The notes under the pieces were generated by a model. The model was not told the DNA's origin. It saw nothing but the letters and a program-made list of their open reading frames with translations, and ran no database searches. This document shows, one piece after another, positions 34,102-43,568 of a DNA stretch of 64,000 nt (positions are counted from its first letter, which is position 1; the number at the start of each line of letters is the position of its first letter). The position numbers and the translations under genes were made by a program. Source of the stretch: Williamsia sp. CHRR-6 (GTDB taxonomy: Bacteria; Actinomycetota; Actinomycetes; Mycobacteriales; Mycobacteriaceae); assembly GCF_018474015.1 (NCBI RefSeq), contig NZ_JAHCSG010000004.1, positions 1 to 64,000 of the forward strand. Reading direction: 5' to 3'.

Positions 34102-34881
34102 ATGAAACTGGGAGCGCACGTCCGATCCGACGCTGATCCACTCCGCGCGGCAACCGACCTCGGGGCCGACCTGTTCCAGATGTTCGTCACCGATCCGCAG
34201 GACCGGAAAATGCCTGCGCCGCAGGAACATCCAGACGCCGACCGGATCCGTCAGTCACCCATCGACGTGGTGGTGCACTCCAGTTACATCATCAATGTGG
34301 CCAGTCTGAACAACCGACTGCGCATGCCCTCACGCAAGGCCGTGGAGGTGCAGGCGGCCGCAGCCGCCGAACTCGGCGCCATCGGGCTGGTGGTGCACGG
34401 CGGGCATCTGCGCGACGGCGAGAACGACGCCGAGGGATTCGAGAACTGGCGCAAGCTCTTCGAACGCCAGGCCGACAAGGGCGGGTTCGCGGTGCCGATC
34501 TTCATCGAGAACACCGCGGGCGGGGAGCACGCCATGGCGCGCACCTTCGAGTCAATCGAACGACTGTGGGCCGCGGTCGGCGAGTTCCCCGACGCCGGCT
34601 TCTGCCTCGACACCTGCCACGCCTGGGCCGGCGGCGAAGACCTCGTCGGCCTGGTGGAGCGGATCCGTGGGGTGACCGGTCGCATCGATCTGATCCACCT
34701 CAACAACTCGCGCGACGAGTTCGACTCCGGCCGCGACCGGCACGCCAACCTCGCCGACGGGGAGATCGACACCGACGTGCTGGTGGAGGTGGTGCGCACC
34801 GCAGGCGCCCCGGTGATCCTGGAGACCCCCGGCGAAGGCCTGGCCGACGATCTGGCGTTGCTGCGCGAACGCCTGGCCTGA
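34102..34881 (+). CDS. Endonuclease IV-like AP endonuclease
   Basis: 259 residues from the ATG at 34102; an in-frame GTG at 34093 is also possible. It is a TIM-barrel enzyme with the zinc ligands of the Nfo family: VVVHSSYIINVAS, VVHGGHLRDG, IFIENTAGGEH, GFCLDTCHAWAGGED, IHLNNSRDEFDSGRDRHANL, and VILETPGEG. It cleaves DNA 5' of abasic sites in base-excision repair. The gene stands alone between the GMC enzyme and the fadE5 promoter. Confidence 0.88.
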   Translation: MKLGAHVRSDADPLRAATDLGADLFQMFVTDPQDRKMPAPQEHPDADRIRQSPIDVVVHSSYIINVASLNNRLRMPSRKAVEVQAAAAAELGAIGLVVHGGHLRDGENDAEGFENWRKLFERQADKGGFAVPIFIENTAGGEHAMARTFESIERLWAAVGEFPDAGFCLDTCHAWAGGEDLVGLVERIRGVTGRIDLIHLNNSRDEFDSGRDRHANLADGEIDTDVLVEVVRTAGAPVILETPGEGLADDLALLRERLA

Positions 34882-34967
34882 GCTGGGCCGACCCGCCCGA
34901 TCCCGAAAGTGGCCCACACCCCGCGCACACCCGCCCAGGGACTTTTAACACAAGGCGGGCAAGGGAG

Positions 34968-35018
34968 TTGTCTCCGGTGTGCGGCGCCGGTATATTCGTC
35001 TTTATTACTGGTGAGTAA
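34968..35018 (+). promoter_or_regulatory. fadE5 promoter with TTAC-N6-GTAA operator
   Basis: A -35-like TTGTCT (34968-34973) and a -10-like TATATT (34991-34996) are exactly 17 bases apart. The palindrome TTACTGGTGAGTAA (35005-35018) begins eight bases after the -10 box, where a bound repressor would block the start site. The same TTAC-N6-GTAA pattern occurs between fadA2 and fabG4 and before a TetR gene at 62.7 kb. Confidence 0.65.
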
Positions 35019-35084
35019 CATCGCGTCTGCTACTCCCACCTGCACTCACCTCCACTCAGCCCCGGGAACACAAAGGAACGCATC

Positions 35085-36917
35085 ATGAGCCACTACAAGA
35101 GCAACCTGCGCGACCTGCAGTTCAACCTGTTCGAGGTGTTCGGACTGGAGAAGGTGCTGGAGAGCGGCGAGTTCGGCGACCTCGACCGCGAGACCGCCGA
35201 GGACATGCTGCGGGAGGTGGTGGCCCTGGCCGAGGGTCCCATCGCCGAGTCGTTCACCTCATCCGACCGCAACCCGCCGGTCTTCGACCCGGAGACCCAC
35301 TCGGTGACCATCCCCGAGGCGTTCAAGAAGTCGTACAAGACCTTCATCGACGCCGGCTGGGACAAGGTGGGCATCAACGAGGAGCTCGGCGGCATGCCCG
35401 CCCCCCGCACCCTCTACTGGGCATTGGGCGAGCAGATCTTGGGCGCCAACCCGGCCCTGTTCATGTACGCCGCCGGCGCCGGCTTCTCGCAGATCTTCTA
35501 CGACAACGCCACCGACGAGCAAAAAGAGTGGGCCAAGATCTGCGCCGAGAAGAACTGGGGCGCAACGATGGTCCTCACCGAGCCCGATGCCGGCTCGGAT
35601 GTGGGCGCCGCCCGCACCAAGGCCGTGCAGCAGGAGGACGGCAGCTGGCACATCGACGGTGTGAAGCGCTTCATCACCTCCGCCGACCAGGACATGACCG
35701 AGAACATCTTCCACCTGGTGCTGGCCCGCCCCGAGGGCGCGCGTCCGGGCACCAAGGGCCTGTCGCTGTTCTTCGTGCCCAAGTTCCACTTCGACCACGA
35801 GACCGGTGAGCTCGGCGAGCGCAACGGCGTCTTCGTCACCAACGTCGAGCACAAGATGGGCCTGAAGGTTTCGGCCACCTGTGAGGTCACCTTCGGTCAG
35901 CACGGCGTCCCGGCCAAGGGTTGGCTGGTGGGCGAGGTACACAACGGCATTGCGCAGATGTTCGACGTCATCGAACATGCTCGGATGATGGTGGGCACCA
36001 AGGCCATCGCCACCCTGTCGACCGGCTACCTCAACGCTCTGGAGTACGCGAAGATCCGCGTGCAGGGTGCCGACATGACCCAGATGACCAACAAAGCTGC
36101 CCCGCGCGTGACAATCACCCACCACCCCGACGTGCGTCGCTCGCTGCTCACCCAGAAGGCGTACGCCGAGGGTCTGCGCGCGGTGTACCTGCTGGCCGCC
36201 ACCTACCAGAACGACGTTGCCGCCCAACTCTTCTCCGGCGCCGACTCGGAGATGGCCTACAAGGTGAACGACCTGCTGCTGCCCATCGTCAAGGGCGTGG
36301 GCTCCGAGCGCGCCTACGGCGTGCTCACCGAGTCGCTGCAGACTCTCGGTGGTTCAGGCTTCCTGCAGGACTACCCGATCGAGCAGTACATCCGTGACGC
36401 CAAGATCGACACCCTGTACGAGGGCACCACGGCCATTCAGGCGCAAGACTTCTTCTTCCGCAAGATCATCCGTGACAAGGGGCAGGCTCTGGCCCACGTC
36501 GCCGGCCAGATCAGCTCGTTCATCGAGTCCGAGGCGGGCAACGGTCGCCTCAAGACCGAGCGTGCGCTGCTCAAGACGGCTCTGGAGGACGTGCAGGGCA
36601 TGGCCGCCACCCTCACTGGCTTCCTGATGGGTGCGCAGGAAGACCCCACCCAGCTGTACAAGGTGGGCCTGGGTTCGGTGCGGTTCCTGTACTCGGTGGG
36701 CGACCTGCTGATCGGCTGGCTGCTGCTGCGTCAGGCCGAGATCGCCCTGCAGAAGCTGGACGACGGCGCCACCGGCGACGACAAGGACTACTACGACGGC
36801 AAGATCGGCGTCGCGTCCTTTTTCGCCAAGAACATGTTGCCGCTGCTCACCTCGACCAAGACGGTCATCGAGGGCATCGACAACGACCCGATGGAGCTGG
36901 CCGAGGCCGCGCTCTGA
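35085..36917 (+). CDS. fadE5: Acyl-CoA dehydrogenase FadE5
   Basis: 610 residues, nearly the length of M. tuberculosis FadE5, and beginning [20 protein letters not shown] as that protein does. Recognisable parts: [20 protein letters not shown] (FAD contact), [40 protein letters not shown], and the catalytic-base region [20 protein letters not shown]. It oxidises acyl-CoA to enoyl-CoA in beta-oxidation, with broad chain-length use in the mycobacterial enzyme. AAAGGAACG precedes the ATG. In M. tuberculosis it sits next to fadA2, but here those genes lie 16 kb away and share its operator sequence. Confidence 0.93.
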   Translation: MSHYKSNLRDLQFNLFEVFGLEKVLESGEFGDLDRETAEDMLREVVALAEGPIAESFTSSDRNPPVFDPETHSVTIPEAFKKSYKTFIDAGWDKVGINEELGGMPAPRTLYWALGEQILGANPALFMYAAGAGFSQIFYDNATDEQKEWAKICAEKNWGATMVLTEPDAGSDVGAARTKAVQQEDGSWHIDGVKRFITSADQDMTENIFHLVLARPEGARPGTKGLSLFFVPKFHFDHETGELGERNGVFVTNVEHKMGLKVSATCEVTFGQHGVPAKGWLVGEVHNGIAQMFDVIEHARMMVGTKAIATLSTGYLNALEYAKIRVQGADMTQMTNKAAPRVTITHHPDVRRSLLTQKAYAEGLRAVYLLAATYQNDVAAQLFSGADSEMAYKVNDLLLPIVKGVGSERAYGVLTESLQTLGGSGFLQDYPIEQYIRDAKIDTLYEGTTAIQAQDFFFRKIIRDKGQALAHVAGQISSFIESEAGNGRLKTERALLKTALEDVQGMAATLTGFLMGAQEDPTQLYKVGLGSVRFLYSVGDLLIGWLLLRQAEIALQKLDDGATGDDKDYYDGKIGVASFFAKNMLPLLTSTKTVIEGIDNDPMELAEAAL

Positions 36918-36961
36918 GTTTCGACTACGACAACCGCACCGGTCGGCCTTCGGGTCGGGGG

Positions 36962-37612
36962 GTGCGGTTGTTGTCGTTGGTGCTGCCCGGGGTGCGGCGG
37001 GTGTTAGCCCAACGCGAGCCCTACGCCCAGCACTGGGTGGCCCGAAATCGGCAGGCGTGGGCCCGCGACCGGCGGCGCTGGGTGGTGTTGGGGGACTCGA
37101 TGGCCCAGGGCATCGGCGCGGCACATCCCGAGGGTGGCTGGGCCGGACAGCTGGAGCAACGACTACACCGCACCGGCCACCGGCTGGATCTGCTGAACTT
37201 GTCGGCCACCGGCGCGCGCACCACCGACGTTCTGGCCCAACAACTCCCGATCCTCGAGTCGGTGGCCCACACCGTCGACCTGGTGACCGTGCTGATCGGC
37301 TCCAACGACCTGTTCGGCGGACGCGAGCACAGCGAACGGTTGCCCTCGGCGATGGCCGAGCTGGTGCAACGGCTACCCGACGGGTCGGTGGTGGCCACGC
37401 TGCCGCAGCCCCGCGACGCTGCCCAGGCCGCAAACGCCCACATCGAATCGGCCCAGCGTGCCGGTCGCATCCACGTGGTCGACATGCGCACCGCCGGACC
37501 GGCGAGCTGGAAAGGCAAACTGGCCCCGGACTTCTTCCATCCCAACGAATCCGGCTACTCCGCGCTCACCGACGCCTTTGAACCAGTGGTGCGTCGCCGT
37601 CTGACGGACTGA
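36962..37612 (+). CDS. SGNH/GDSL-family hydrolase
   Basis: 216 residues from a GTG within a G-rich stretch. The catalytic Ser is in VVLGDSMAQGIGAA, the oxyanion Asn in VLIGSNDLFGG, and the Asp/His pair in DFFHPNESGYSAL. There is no signal peptide, so it is probably cytosolic. Family members hydrolyse acyl or acetyl esters. It follows fadE5 by 44 bases and could be co-transcribed. Its last 58 bases overlap the 3' end of the convergent ABC permease gene. Confidence 0.82.
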   Translation: MRLLSLVLPGVRRVLAQREPYAQHWVARNRQAWARDRRRWVVLGDSMAQGIGAAHPEGGWAGQLEQRLHRTGHRLDLLNLSATGARTTDVLAQQLPILESVAHTVDLVTVLIGSNDLFGGREHSERLPSAMAELVQRLPDGSVVATLPQPRDAAQAANAHIESAQRAGRIHVVDMRTAGPASWKGKLAPDFFHPNESGYSALTDAFEPVVRRRLTD

Positions 37613-39330
37613 CACCCGGCCAGGCCGGTGGCCGCCACCGACAGCGCGATCAACGACACCAGGGGACCCAACACCACCCACGGCGCCCGCTCCACCACCG
37701 GGATGCCGTCGGCCAGGATCAGCCCCCAATCCGGTTGCGGGGGAGCCGAACCCAACCCCAGAAAGCCCAGCGCCGCCAGGGCCAACACCACCCCGGGCAG
37801 GCGCAACGCAGCATGGCGGACCACGGCGGGCAGCACCGCGGGCAGCACGGTCTCCCACATAATCCGTACACGACCAGCTCCCAACGCAGGCAACACCCGC
37901 ACGTAGGGCATGGATCGTTGCTCGTCGATGAGCGCGGCGGTATGGGCCGCCAGCGGAGCCCAACTGGCGATCACCACGGCCACCGCAGCCCCAGAGGTGG
38001 ACGGACCCGCCACCCCGGCCACCACCAACCCGACCAGCACCGGCGGCAACGCATTGAACACCTCGATCGGACCCCGACCCAGGTGCGCCAGCATCCCCAC
38101 CACCAGCCCGATCACCAGCGCGGCGACCAGCACCACCACTCCCACACCGATGCTGTGCCACGCCCCGTGGGCCACGCGGGCCAGCACGTCACGGCCCACC
38201 GCGTCGGTACCGAAAGGGTGCGACCAACTCGGTGCCGCCAGCCGAGCCCGGGAGGTGGCCAGTGGGTCACGCGCCATTCCACCGGCCACGACCACCGCCA
38301 GCAGACCCACGGCCACAGCGGGCACCGCTCGGGCCGCGCCGGCCGTGGCAAAGACGTTCTGCGCCATCGGGAGTGAACCCAGACGACGAGCGCGACCCAG
38401 CAGGCCGCGGCGGACCACCTCGGCCATCACGCCCAGGACAACACTCACCCCGAGCAGCAACACGATGCCGATCTGCAGCGCAGGCAGATCCTGCGCCCGC
38501 GCATCGTCGAGAAGCTGCCGCCCCAGTCCGGGGATCGCGAACACCTCCTCCACCGCCACCGCGCCGGCGGTGAGACCGACCATCACCAGGCCGATCTGCG
38601 GCATGAGGCCCGCCACCGCGCGGCGCAGCACCGCCCGGATGATCGCCCCCGAGCTGAACCCGGCAACCGACCAGGTGGTCACCCAGTGCTCGGTGAACGT
38701 GGTGGCTACCGCATCCGACAACAGCCGACCCAACAGTCCACCGGCAGGCAGTCCCAACGCCAACGCGGGCAGCAGCGCCTGGGTGGGTCCGTTCCAGCCG
38801 TACGCCGGAAGCGACAACCACACCGCGCCGACCACCAACAGCATCGCCGCCCACAGGAACTCCGGTACCGAGGTCAGGGCCACCGCCGACGCACCCGAAC
38901 CTCGCCGGGGCCGCCCGGCCAGTCCGTCGCGGACGGTCGGCACCACCAGCAACGCAGCCACCACCACGGCCACCACGAGAGCACATGCCATGAGCGTCAA
39001 CGACACTCCCAGCGCCGACACCGCGGGTGAGAGCACCGGCTCTCCGGAGATCCACGACCGTCCTGGGTCACCGGACAGCACCCCACCCAGCCAGTGTCCG
39101 AAGGTGGACACCGGCCCGCCCTGCAGGCCGAGGTCGTCGCGGATGGCGTCCAGCGCCTGCGGGGTGATGTCGCGTTCGGCCGATCGGGCGCGCAGGATGC
39201 TCTGCGCCGGGTCGCGGTCGGACAACAACGGCAGCAGCCCGACGACGACGACCACAGCCGCGACGGTGATCACGCGGGACACCACGACCAGCACCGTCGG
39301 CCGATCGAAGTGTCGGAGCGCGGGCGGCAC
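37555..39330 (-). CDS. Fused peptide/nickel-type ABC permease (DppB-DppC fusion)
   Basis: 591 residues with two permease units in one chain. The first half (about 1-320) ends with a DppB-type EEVFAIPGLGRQLLDDARAQ, and the second (about 335-575) is DppC-like, with SHPFGTDAVGRDVLARVAHG and LGFLGLGSAPPQPDWGLILA. Each half has about six membrane helices. Normally these are two genes, so the fusion gives a single-chain channel. It is the last gene of an operon that also encodes two ATPases and a binding protein. Confidence 0.85.
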   Translation of the reverse strand: MPPALRHFDRPTVLVVVSRVITVAAVVVVVGLLPLLSDRDPAQSILRARSAERDITPQALDAIRDDLGLQGGPVSTFGHWLGGVLSGDPGRSWISGEPVLSPAVSALGVSLTLMACALVVAVVVAALLVVPTVRDGLAGRPRRGSGASAVALTSVPEFLWAAMLLVVGAVWLSLPAYGWNGPTQALLPALALGLPAGGLLGRLLSDAVATTFTEHWVTTWSVAGFSSGAIIRAVLRRAVAGLMPQIGLVMVGLTAGAVAVEEVFAIPGLGRQLLDDARAQDLPALQIGIVLLLGVSVVLGVMAEVVRRGLLGRARRLGSLPMAQNVFATAGAARAVPAVAVGLLAVVVAGGMARDPLATSRARLAAPSWSHPFGTDAVGRDVLARVAHGAWHSIGVGVVVLVAALVIGLVVGMLAHLGRGPIEVFNALPPVLVGLVVAGVAGPSTSGAAVAVVIASWAPLAAHTAALIDEQRSMPYVRVLPALGAGRVRIMWETVLPAVLPAVVRHAALRLPGVVLALAALGFLGLGSAPPQPDWGLILADGIPVVERAPWVVLGPLVSLIALSVAATGLAGCQSVRRRRTTGSKASVSAE

Positions 39331-39332
39331 GG

Positions 39333-40814
39333 TCAGTCGATCGTGGTGGCGTTGGTGATCAACTCCCGCTCGCGGGGGTCACGTGCGACGTTGGCCACCC
39401 GCCGCGACTCGCCCTGCAACACCCGCTCGTGCAGCAGCGGCACCGCCACGTCGCGCTCGAGGATCTGCTTTTCCACATCGAGGGTGGCCGTCTGCCGTGC
39501 CAGTCCGGCCTCAAGTACGCCGGCAGCGTTCATCGCCGCGTCGACGGCGGGGTCACAGAACTGGGAGATGTTGAACGACCCGGCGCAGGAGAAGTCCGAG
39601 CGGAGATACGCCAACGGGTCACCGGTGTCGAGCACCGTGGCCCGCGAGAGGATGAAGGCGTCGAATACGCCTGCCAACATGTCGTTTTCGATGAACTGGT
39701 ACTCCCGAACCACCTGCTTGACCGTGAATCCTCGAGCGGTGAGCTCCTCGGCGAGCACCGTGGCGACCTCGGGCAGCTCGGGACGGTCGGTGAAGGTGGC
39801 CAGCGTGATGGTGGCGCCGGCCGGGTTCCCGGCGGGAGCCTCAGTTCGTGCGGGACGATCCTTCGACCACGGGATCGCCGGGCCCAGCAGCCCTTGTGCC
39901 GTGTCGGCCCGACCCTCGTACACCTGGTCGACCAACCGTTGGCGATCCACCGCCGACCGCGCGGCGGCACGCAGGCCCGCCTGGGCGAAAGGCCCCCGCC
40001 TGGTGTTGAGGTACAGCGTGTTGGTGCGCGGCATCTGCACCGGATGCAGCAGCGCGCCGTCGACCAGCGAGGCCTGTGACACCGGCACGGCCTCCACCAC
40101 GTCGGCCGAACCGTTGCGCAACGCAGCCGCCCGCGTCTGCCCCTCGGGGACGAAGTCGACGTCGATTCCGGCCAGTTTCGCCTTGCCACCCCAGTAGCGG
40201 TCGAAGCGGTCGAGCTTCGCGCTGGCTCGCCCGTTCACCGAGGTGAGGACGAAGGCGCCGGTGCCGTGCCGGATCGGGTCGACCCGAGCCGGGTCACGGT
40301 AGGCGGCAGGAGCCAGGATGGTGAGCTGCGGGCTCGACAAGCGTTGCGGCAGCAGCGGATCCGGGTCCTTTGTGGCGACCAGCACCGCGTTCCCGTCGGC
40401 TCGGGCGGTCACCTCGACGCCGTCGAGCACCCGGGGCACCGGCTTGGCACGCGTCGCCGCCGTCAGCGCCCCGACCACCGTCTGGGCGGTCAGCGGGGTG
40501 TCGTCATGGAACCGCACCCCCGAGCGCAGCTCGAACCGCCACGTCGTGGGGTCGACCCGTCGCCAGGCCGTCGAGAGGGCAGGCTTGGCGTCGCCGGCGG
40601 CATCCAGCACCACCAGAGTTTCACCGGTGGACCACCGCGACAACTTGAAGGCGTCGTCACTGAATGGCGACAAACCCGAGCGCGGAGGTAACAACATGGC
40701 AAGCCGCAGTCGCCCATCGGCCGAATCCGACGAGCCCGAGGCGAAGCAACCGGCCGCCACTGACGCGACGACCACGATCATCGCGATGACGGGTATGGAC
40801 CTCACTGGATACAC
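39333..40814 (-). CDS. ABC transporter substrate-binding lipoprotein, family 5
   Basis: 493 residues from a GTG that overlaps the end of the preceding ATPase gene by 13 bases. The N-terminal signal ends in a VASVAAGC lipobox, so it is a membrane-anchored external binding protein. SBP_bac_5 features include WRFELRSGVRFHDDTPLTAQ and YLNTRRGPFAQAGLRAAARS. Family 5 proteins bind oligopeptides, nickel or metal-chelate complexes. The ligand is not evident; a metal-type operator upstream of the operon hints at a metal complex. Confidence 0.85.
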   Translation of the reverse strand: MYPVRSIPVIAMIVVVASVAAGCFASGSSDSADGRLRLAMLLPPRSGLSPFSDDAFKLSRWSTGETLVVLDAAGDAKPALSTAWRRVDPTTWRFELRSGVRFHDDTPLTAQTVVGALTAATRAKPVPRVLDGVEVTARADGNAVLVATKDPDPLLPQRLSSPQLTILAPAAYRDPARVDPIRHGTGAFVLTSVNGRASAKLDRFDRYWGGKAKLAGIDVDFVPEGQTRAAALRNGSADVVEAVPVSQASLVDGALLHPVQMPRTNTLYLNTRRGPFAQAGLRAAARSAVDRQRLVDQVYEGRADTAQGLLGPAIPWSKDRPARTEAPAGNPAGATITLATFTDRPELPEVATVLAEELTARGFTVKQVVREYQFIENDMLAGVFDAFILSRATVLDTGDPLAYLRSDFSCAGSFNISQFCDPAVDAAMNAAGVLEAGLARQTATLDVEKQILERDVAVPLLHERVLQGESRRVANVARDPRERELITNATTID

Positions 40815-41620
40815 GGTGTTCCTTTGCTGGTGGTGATGCGCGGCGACGGCGATGCCGCCGGCAGGAGGGGGACGGCGTCGATGAGTTCACGGGTGTGTGG
40901 ATGGTGCGGCGCGGCGATCACCGCGGCAGTCGGCCCCGACTCCACGATGCGTCCCCGGTGCATGACCAGCAGACGATCGCAGGTGTGGGCCACCACCGAC
41001 AGATCATGCGACACCATCAGCAGCGCAGTAGTTTTCGGCAGATCGGCGAAGGCGTCGAGGACCTGTTCGCGCACGGTGAGGTCGAGTCCACTGACCGGCT
41101 CGTCGGCCAGTAGGTAGTCGGGTCGACACGCCAGCGCTCGCGCGATGACCACGCGCTGCCGTTGACCACCCGAGAGTTCAGCCGGCCGCCGGTCGGCCAG
41201 ATCTGGGCGTAACCCCATGATCTGCAACGACTCTCGCATCAGTTGGCGATGATCGCCGGCCAGCCGGAGATACCGCAGCGGCGCCATGACCGAATGTTCC
41301 ACCGTGCGGCGGGGATCGAGCGTGGTGGCGGGGTCCTGCGGCACGAACGCGACGCGCCGCCGAAACCAGCGCACCGACGCCGCCGATCCGGCGAGCACAG
41401 GCCGGCCGTCGAGGGTGAGCGCACCCGAGGTGGGCGCATCCAGCGCGAGCAGCAGGCGCAACAGGGTGGACTTGCCCGATCCGGACTCACCGACGAGTCC
41501 GATGCGCTCACCCGGGCGCACCAGCACGTCGGCTGCAGCGAGGGTGGTCATCTCACCCCGCCGCGTTGCGCGCACCATCGTCAGCGCGCGCCCTCGCAAT
41601 CCGTTGTCGGTCACGCCCAT
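40802..41620 (-). CDS. ABC transporter ATP-binding protein (DppF-like)
   Basis: 272 residues from the ATG at 41620; a GTG at 41614 overlaps the upstream stop as GTGA and is an equally good start. It contains Walker A LVGESGSGKSTLLRLLLALD, signature LSGGQRQRVVIARAL and Walker B DYLLADEPVSGLD. It energises uptake through the fused permease. It is unlikely to start further upstream because that would extend into the preceding ATPase gene. Confidence 0.85.
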   Translation of the reverse strand: MGVTDNGLRGRALTMVRATRRGEMTTLAAADVLVRPGERIGLVGESGSGKSTLLRLLLALDAPTSGALTLDGRPVLAGSAASVRWFRRRVAFVPQDPATTLDPRRTVEHSVMAPLRYLRLAGDHRQLMRESLQIMGLRPDLADRRPAELSGGQRQRVVIARALACRPDYLLADEPVSGLDLTVREQVLDAFADLPKTTALLMVSHDLSVVAHTCDRLLVMHRGRIVESGPTAAVIAAPHHPHTRELIDAVPLLPAASPSPRITTSKGTPCIQ

Positions 41621-42354
41621 CGCCGACCGCCGACTACCGTGCGCTCGGCTCGGCGAGCCCGCTGGATCAGACTGTTGGCTGCGGTCGAGGTCGGAGATTC
41701 GAGAAGTGCAGCGGTGCAACCGCTTTCCACCACACGACCCGCGTCGAGCACAACGATGCGATCGCAGACAGCCGCGGCCACGGCGATGTCATGGGTGATG
41801 AGCACGAGTGCGGTGGGCAGGGCCCGCAGTGTGCGCAAGATGCCTGCCTGTGTCACCACGTCGAGGGCAGTGGTCGGCTCGTCGGCGACGATCACCGGGG
41901 CGTGAGCGGCCAACGCCAACGCGATGCAGACCCGTTGGCGTTGCCCGCCCGACAGCTCGGCGGGCAGGCGTTCGGCACAGGCGGGGACGTCGCCGAGCCC
42001 CACGTCGCGCAGAAGATCGGCCACGTCACGCCGGGCCACAGCATGTAGTTGCCGGCCGACGGGGACGAGCGGGTTGAGCGCGGTGGCCGAGTCCTGGAAG
42101 ACCATCGCCGCCCGCGCACCAGCCGGGCGGGCCCGGGCCGGCCGGGCATCCACACGTAGTCCGTCGATACGGATGGTGCCGTGTGCGGTCAGGTTGGGCG
42201 CCAACGCGCCGACGATCGCTGCGGCCACGGTCGACTTCCCTGAACCAGAGGCGCCCACGAGCGCCACCGCCTCGCCGGAAGCGACACGCAACGACACCTC
42301 GCGCACCAGCGGGGTGGTGCCGGCCGACACCGAGAGGTCCTCGACGTCCAGCAC
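41611..42354 (-). CDS. ABC transporter ATP-binding protein (DppD-like)
   Basis: 247 residues from the GTG at 42354, chosen because a GGAGGGGGAGG purine run lies just upstream. A TTG at 42393 would put the start inside a palindrome and is less likely. It contains Walker A LVGASGSGKSTVAAAIVGAL, signature LSGGQRQRVCIALAL and Walker B VIVADEPTTALD. It is the first gene of the reverse-strand operon: ATPase, ATPase, binding protein, fused permease. Confidence 0.82.
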   Translation of the reverse strand: MLDVEDLSVSAGTTPLVREVSLRVASGEAVALVGASGSGKSTVAAAIVGALAPNLTAHGTIRIDGLRVDARPARARPAGARAAMVFQDSATALNPLVPVGRQLHAVARRDVADLLRDVGLGDVPACAERLPAELSGGQRQRVCIALALAAHAPVIVADEPTTALDVVTQAGILRTLRALPTALVLITHDIAVAAAVCDRIVVLDAGRVVESGCTAALLESPTSTAANSLIQRARRAERTVVGGRRWA

Positions 42355-42382
42355 CCGCCTCCCCCTCCGACCCACGCCTGCA

Positions 42383-42407
42383 GTTATCGACAACGACTGT
42401 CAATAAC
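42383..42407. promoter_or_regulatory. Near-perfect 25-bp palindrome upstream of the peptide/metal ABC operon
   Basis: Arms GTTATCGACA (42383-42392) and TGTCAATAAC (42398-42407) match at 9 of 10 positions around a 5-base spacer. The AT-rich, dyad layout is like operators of Fur/Zur-family metal regulators, though it matches no consensus closely. It lies about 30 bases upstream of the preferred operon start. Confidence 0.5.
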
Positions 42408-42449
42408 AGTAACAGGCGGCCGGCGAGGGGTGCGGCCCCGGGCCAGAAG

Positions 42450-42468
42450 TCAGGCGAGCCTTACCTGA
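42450..42468 (+). promoter_or_regulatory. IdeR/DtxR-type iron box for the iron ABC operon
   Basis: TCAGGCGAGCCTTACCTGA agrees with the 19-base IdeR consensus TTAGGTTAGSCTAACCTAA at most positions, including the AGG...AGCCT...CCT core. It lies 52 bases upstream of the ferric-iron binding protein start, so iron-loaded repressor should shut the operon off. Confidence 0.7.
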
Positions 42469-42520
42469 CTACGTGCTAGCCTCACCGCGTTGTCCGATCC
42501 ACCACCAATGCGAGGTTCAC

Positions 42521-43564
42521 GTGTCCTTCCACCGCCGACTGACCGTCGCCGTAACAACCGCACTCTTGCTGAGCGGGGTGACCGCCTGCGGCTCCGCGTC
42601 GTCGGGCGAGGAAGGCCGCTCAGCCTCGTCAGCGGGGTCCGAACTCGTCATCTACTCCGGCCGCGACGAGGACCTTGTCGACCCCCTGATCGATCGCATC
42701 GGCGCAGGCGTCGGAGTCAGGGTCGAAGTCGATTACTCAGGCAACACCAACGCCCAAGCCGCCAAGATCCTCGAAGAGGGCGACCGCAGTCCGGCCGACG
42801 TGTTCCTCGGCCAGGACGCCGGCGCGCTCGGGGCTCTCGACGACGCGGGCGTCCTCGCCACCCTCCCGCAGGACATCCTCGACCGCGTCCCCGAGCGCTA
42901 TCGCAGCGCCAACGGCACCTGGGTCGCGACGTCGGCGCGGGCGCGCGTGCTGGCGTACAACACCGACGACGTGCAGGCCACGGACCTGCCGACCGGGATC
43001 GATGGGATCCTTGACCCGCGCTGGAAGGGCAAGATCGGCTACGCACCGACCAACGCCTCCTTCCAGGCGTTCGTCACCGGGCTGCGCGTTGCGCGGGGCG
43101 AAGACGGCGCAGAGAAGTGGCTGCGCGCGTTCTCAGCCAACGAGCCGGTCGCCTTCGAGGGCAACGGCCCACTGATCAGCGCCGTCGACGACGGGCAGGT
43201 CGCTGCGGGACTGACGAACCACTACTACTTCTATCCCTACATCGCGGAGAAGGGCGCTACCGCCTCGCTGGCGCTGCACTCGTTCGCGGCCAACGACCCC
43301 GGCTCGCTGGTCAACGTGGCCGGCGTCGGAGTACTCGCCTCGGCGGACAACACCGAACAGGCCTTCGCGCTCGTGCGGGAGATGCTCTCGGCTCAGTCAC
43401 AGCAGTACTTCGCCGACGAGACGGCTGAATACCCTGTCGTCGCGGGGGTCACCTCGAAGTTCGATCTCCCGCCCCTACCCTCAGGTGCATCAGACCTCGA
43501 CCTGGGACAGCTGGCGTCCCTCGAGCAGACTCAGGCACTGCTCACCAAGGTCGGAATGATCTGA
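42521..43564 (+). CDS. Ferric-iron ABC transporter substrate-binding lipoprotein
   Basis: 347 residues from the GTG at 42521, with GAGG 6-9 bases upstream; an in-frame start at 42473 would overlap the promoter. The signal ends in LLSGVTACGS, a lipobox. The mature part opens with LVIYSGRDEDLVDPLIDRI, as in FbpA/FutA/Idi-type iron-binding proteins. YYFYPYIAEKG supplies the tyrosines that usually hold iron, and PADVFLGQDAGALGALDDAG is also typical. The first gene of an operon with a permease and an ATPase, under an iron box. Confidence 0.88.
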   Translation: MSFHRRLTVAVTTALLLSGVTACGSASSGEEGRSASSAGSELVIYSGRDEDLVDPLIDRIGAGVGVRVEVDYSGNTNAQAAKILEEGDRSPADVFLGQDAGALGALDDAGVLATLPQDILDRVPERYRSANGTWVATSARARVLAYNTDDVQATDLPTGIDGILDPRWKGKIGYAPTNASFQAFVTGLRVARGEDGAEKWLRAFSANEPVAFEGNGPLISAVDDGQVAAGLTNHYYFYPYIAEKGATASLALHSFAANDPGSLVNVAGVGVLASADNTEQAFALVREMLSAQSQQYFADETAEYPVVAGVTSKFDLPPLPSGASDLDLGQLASLEQTQALLTKVGMI

Positions 43565-43568
43565 GGCG

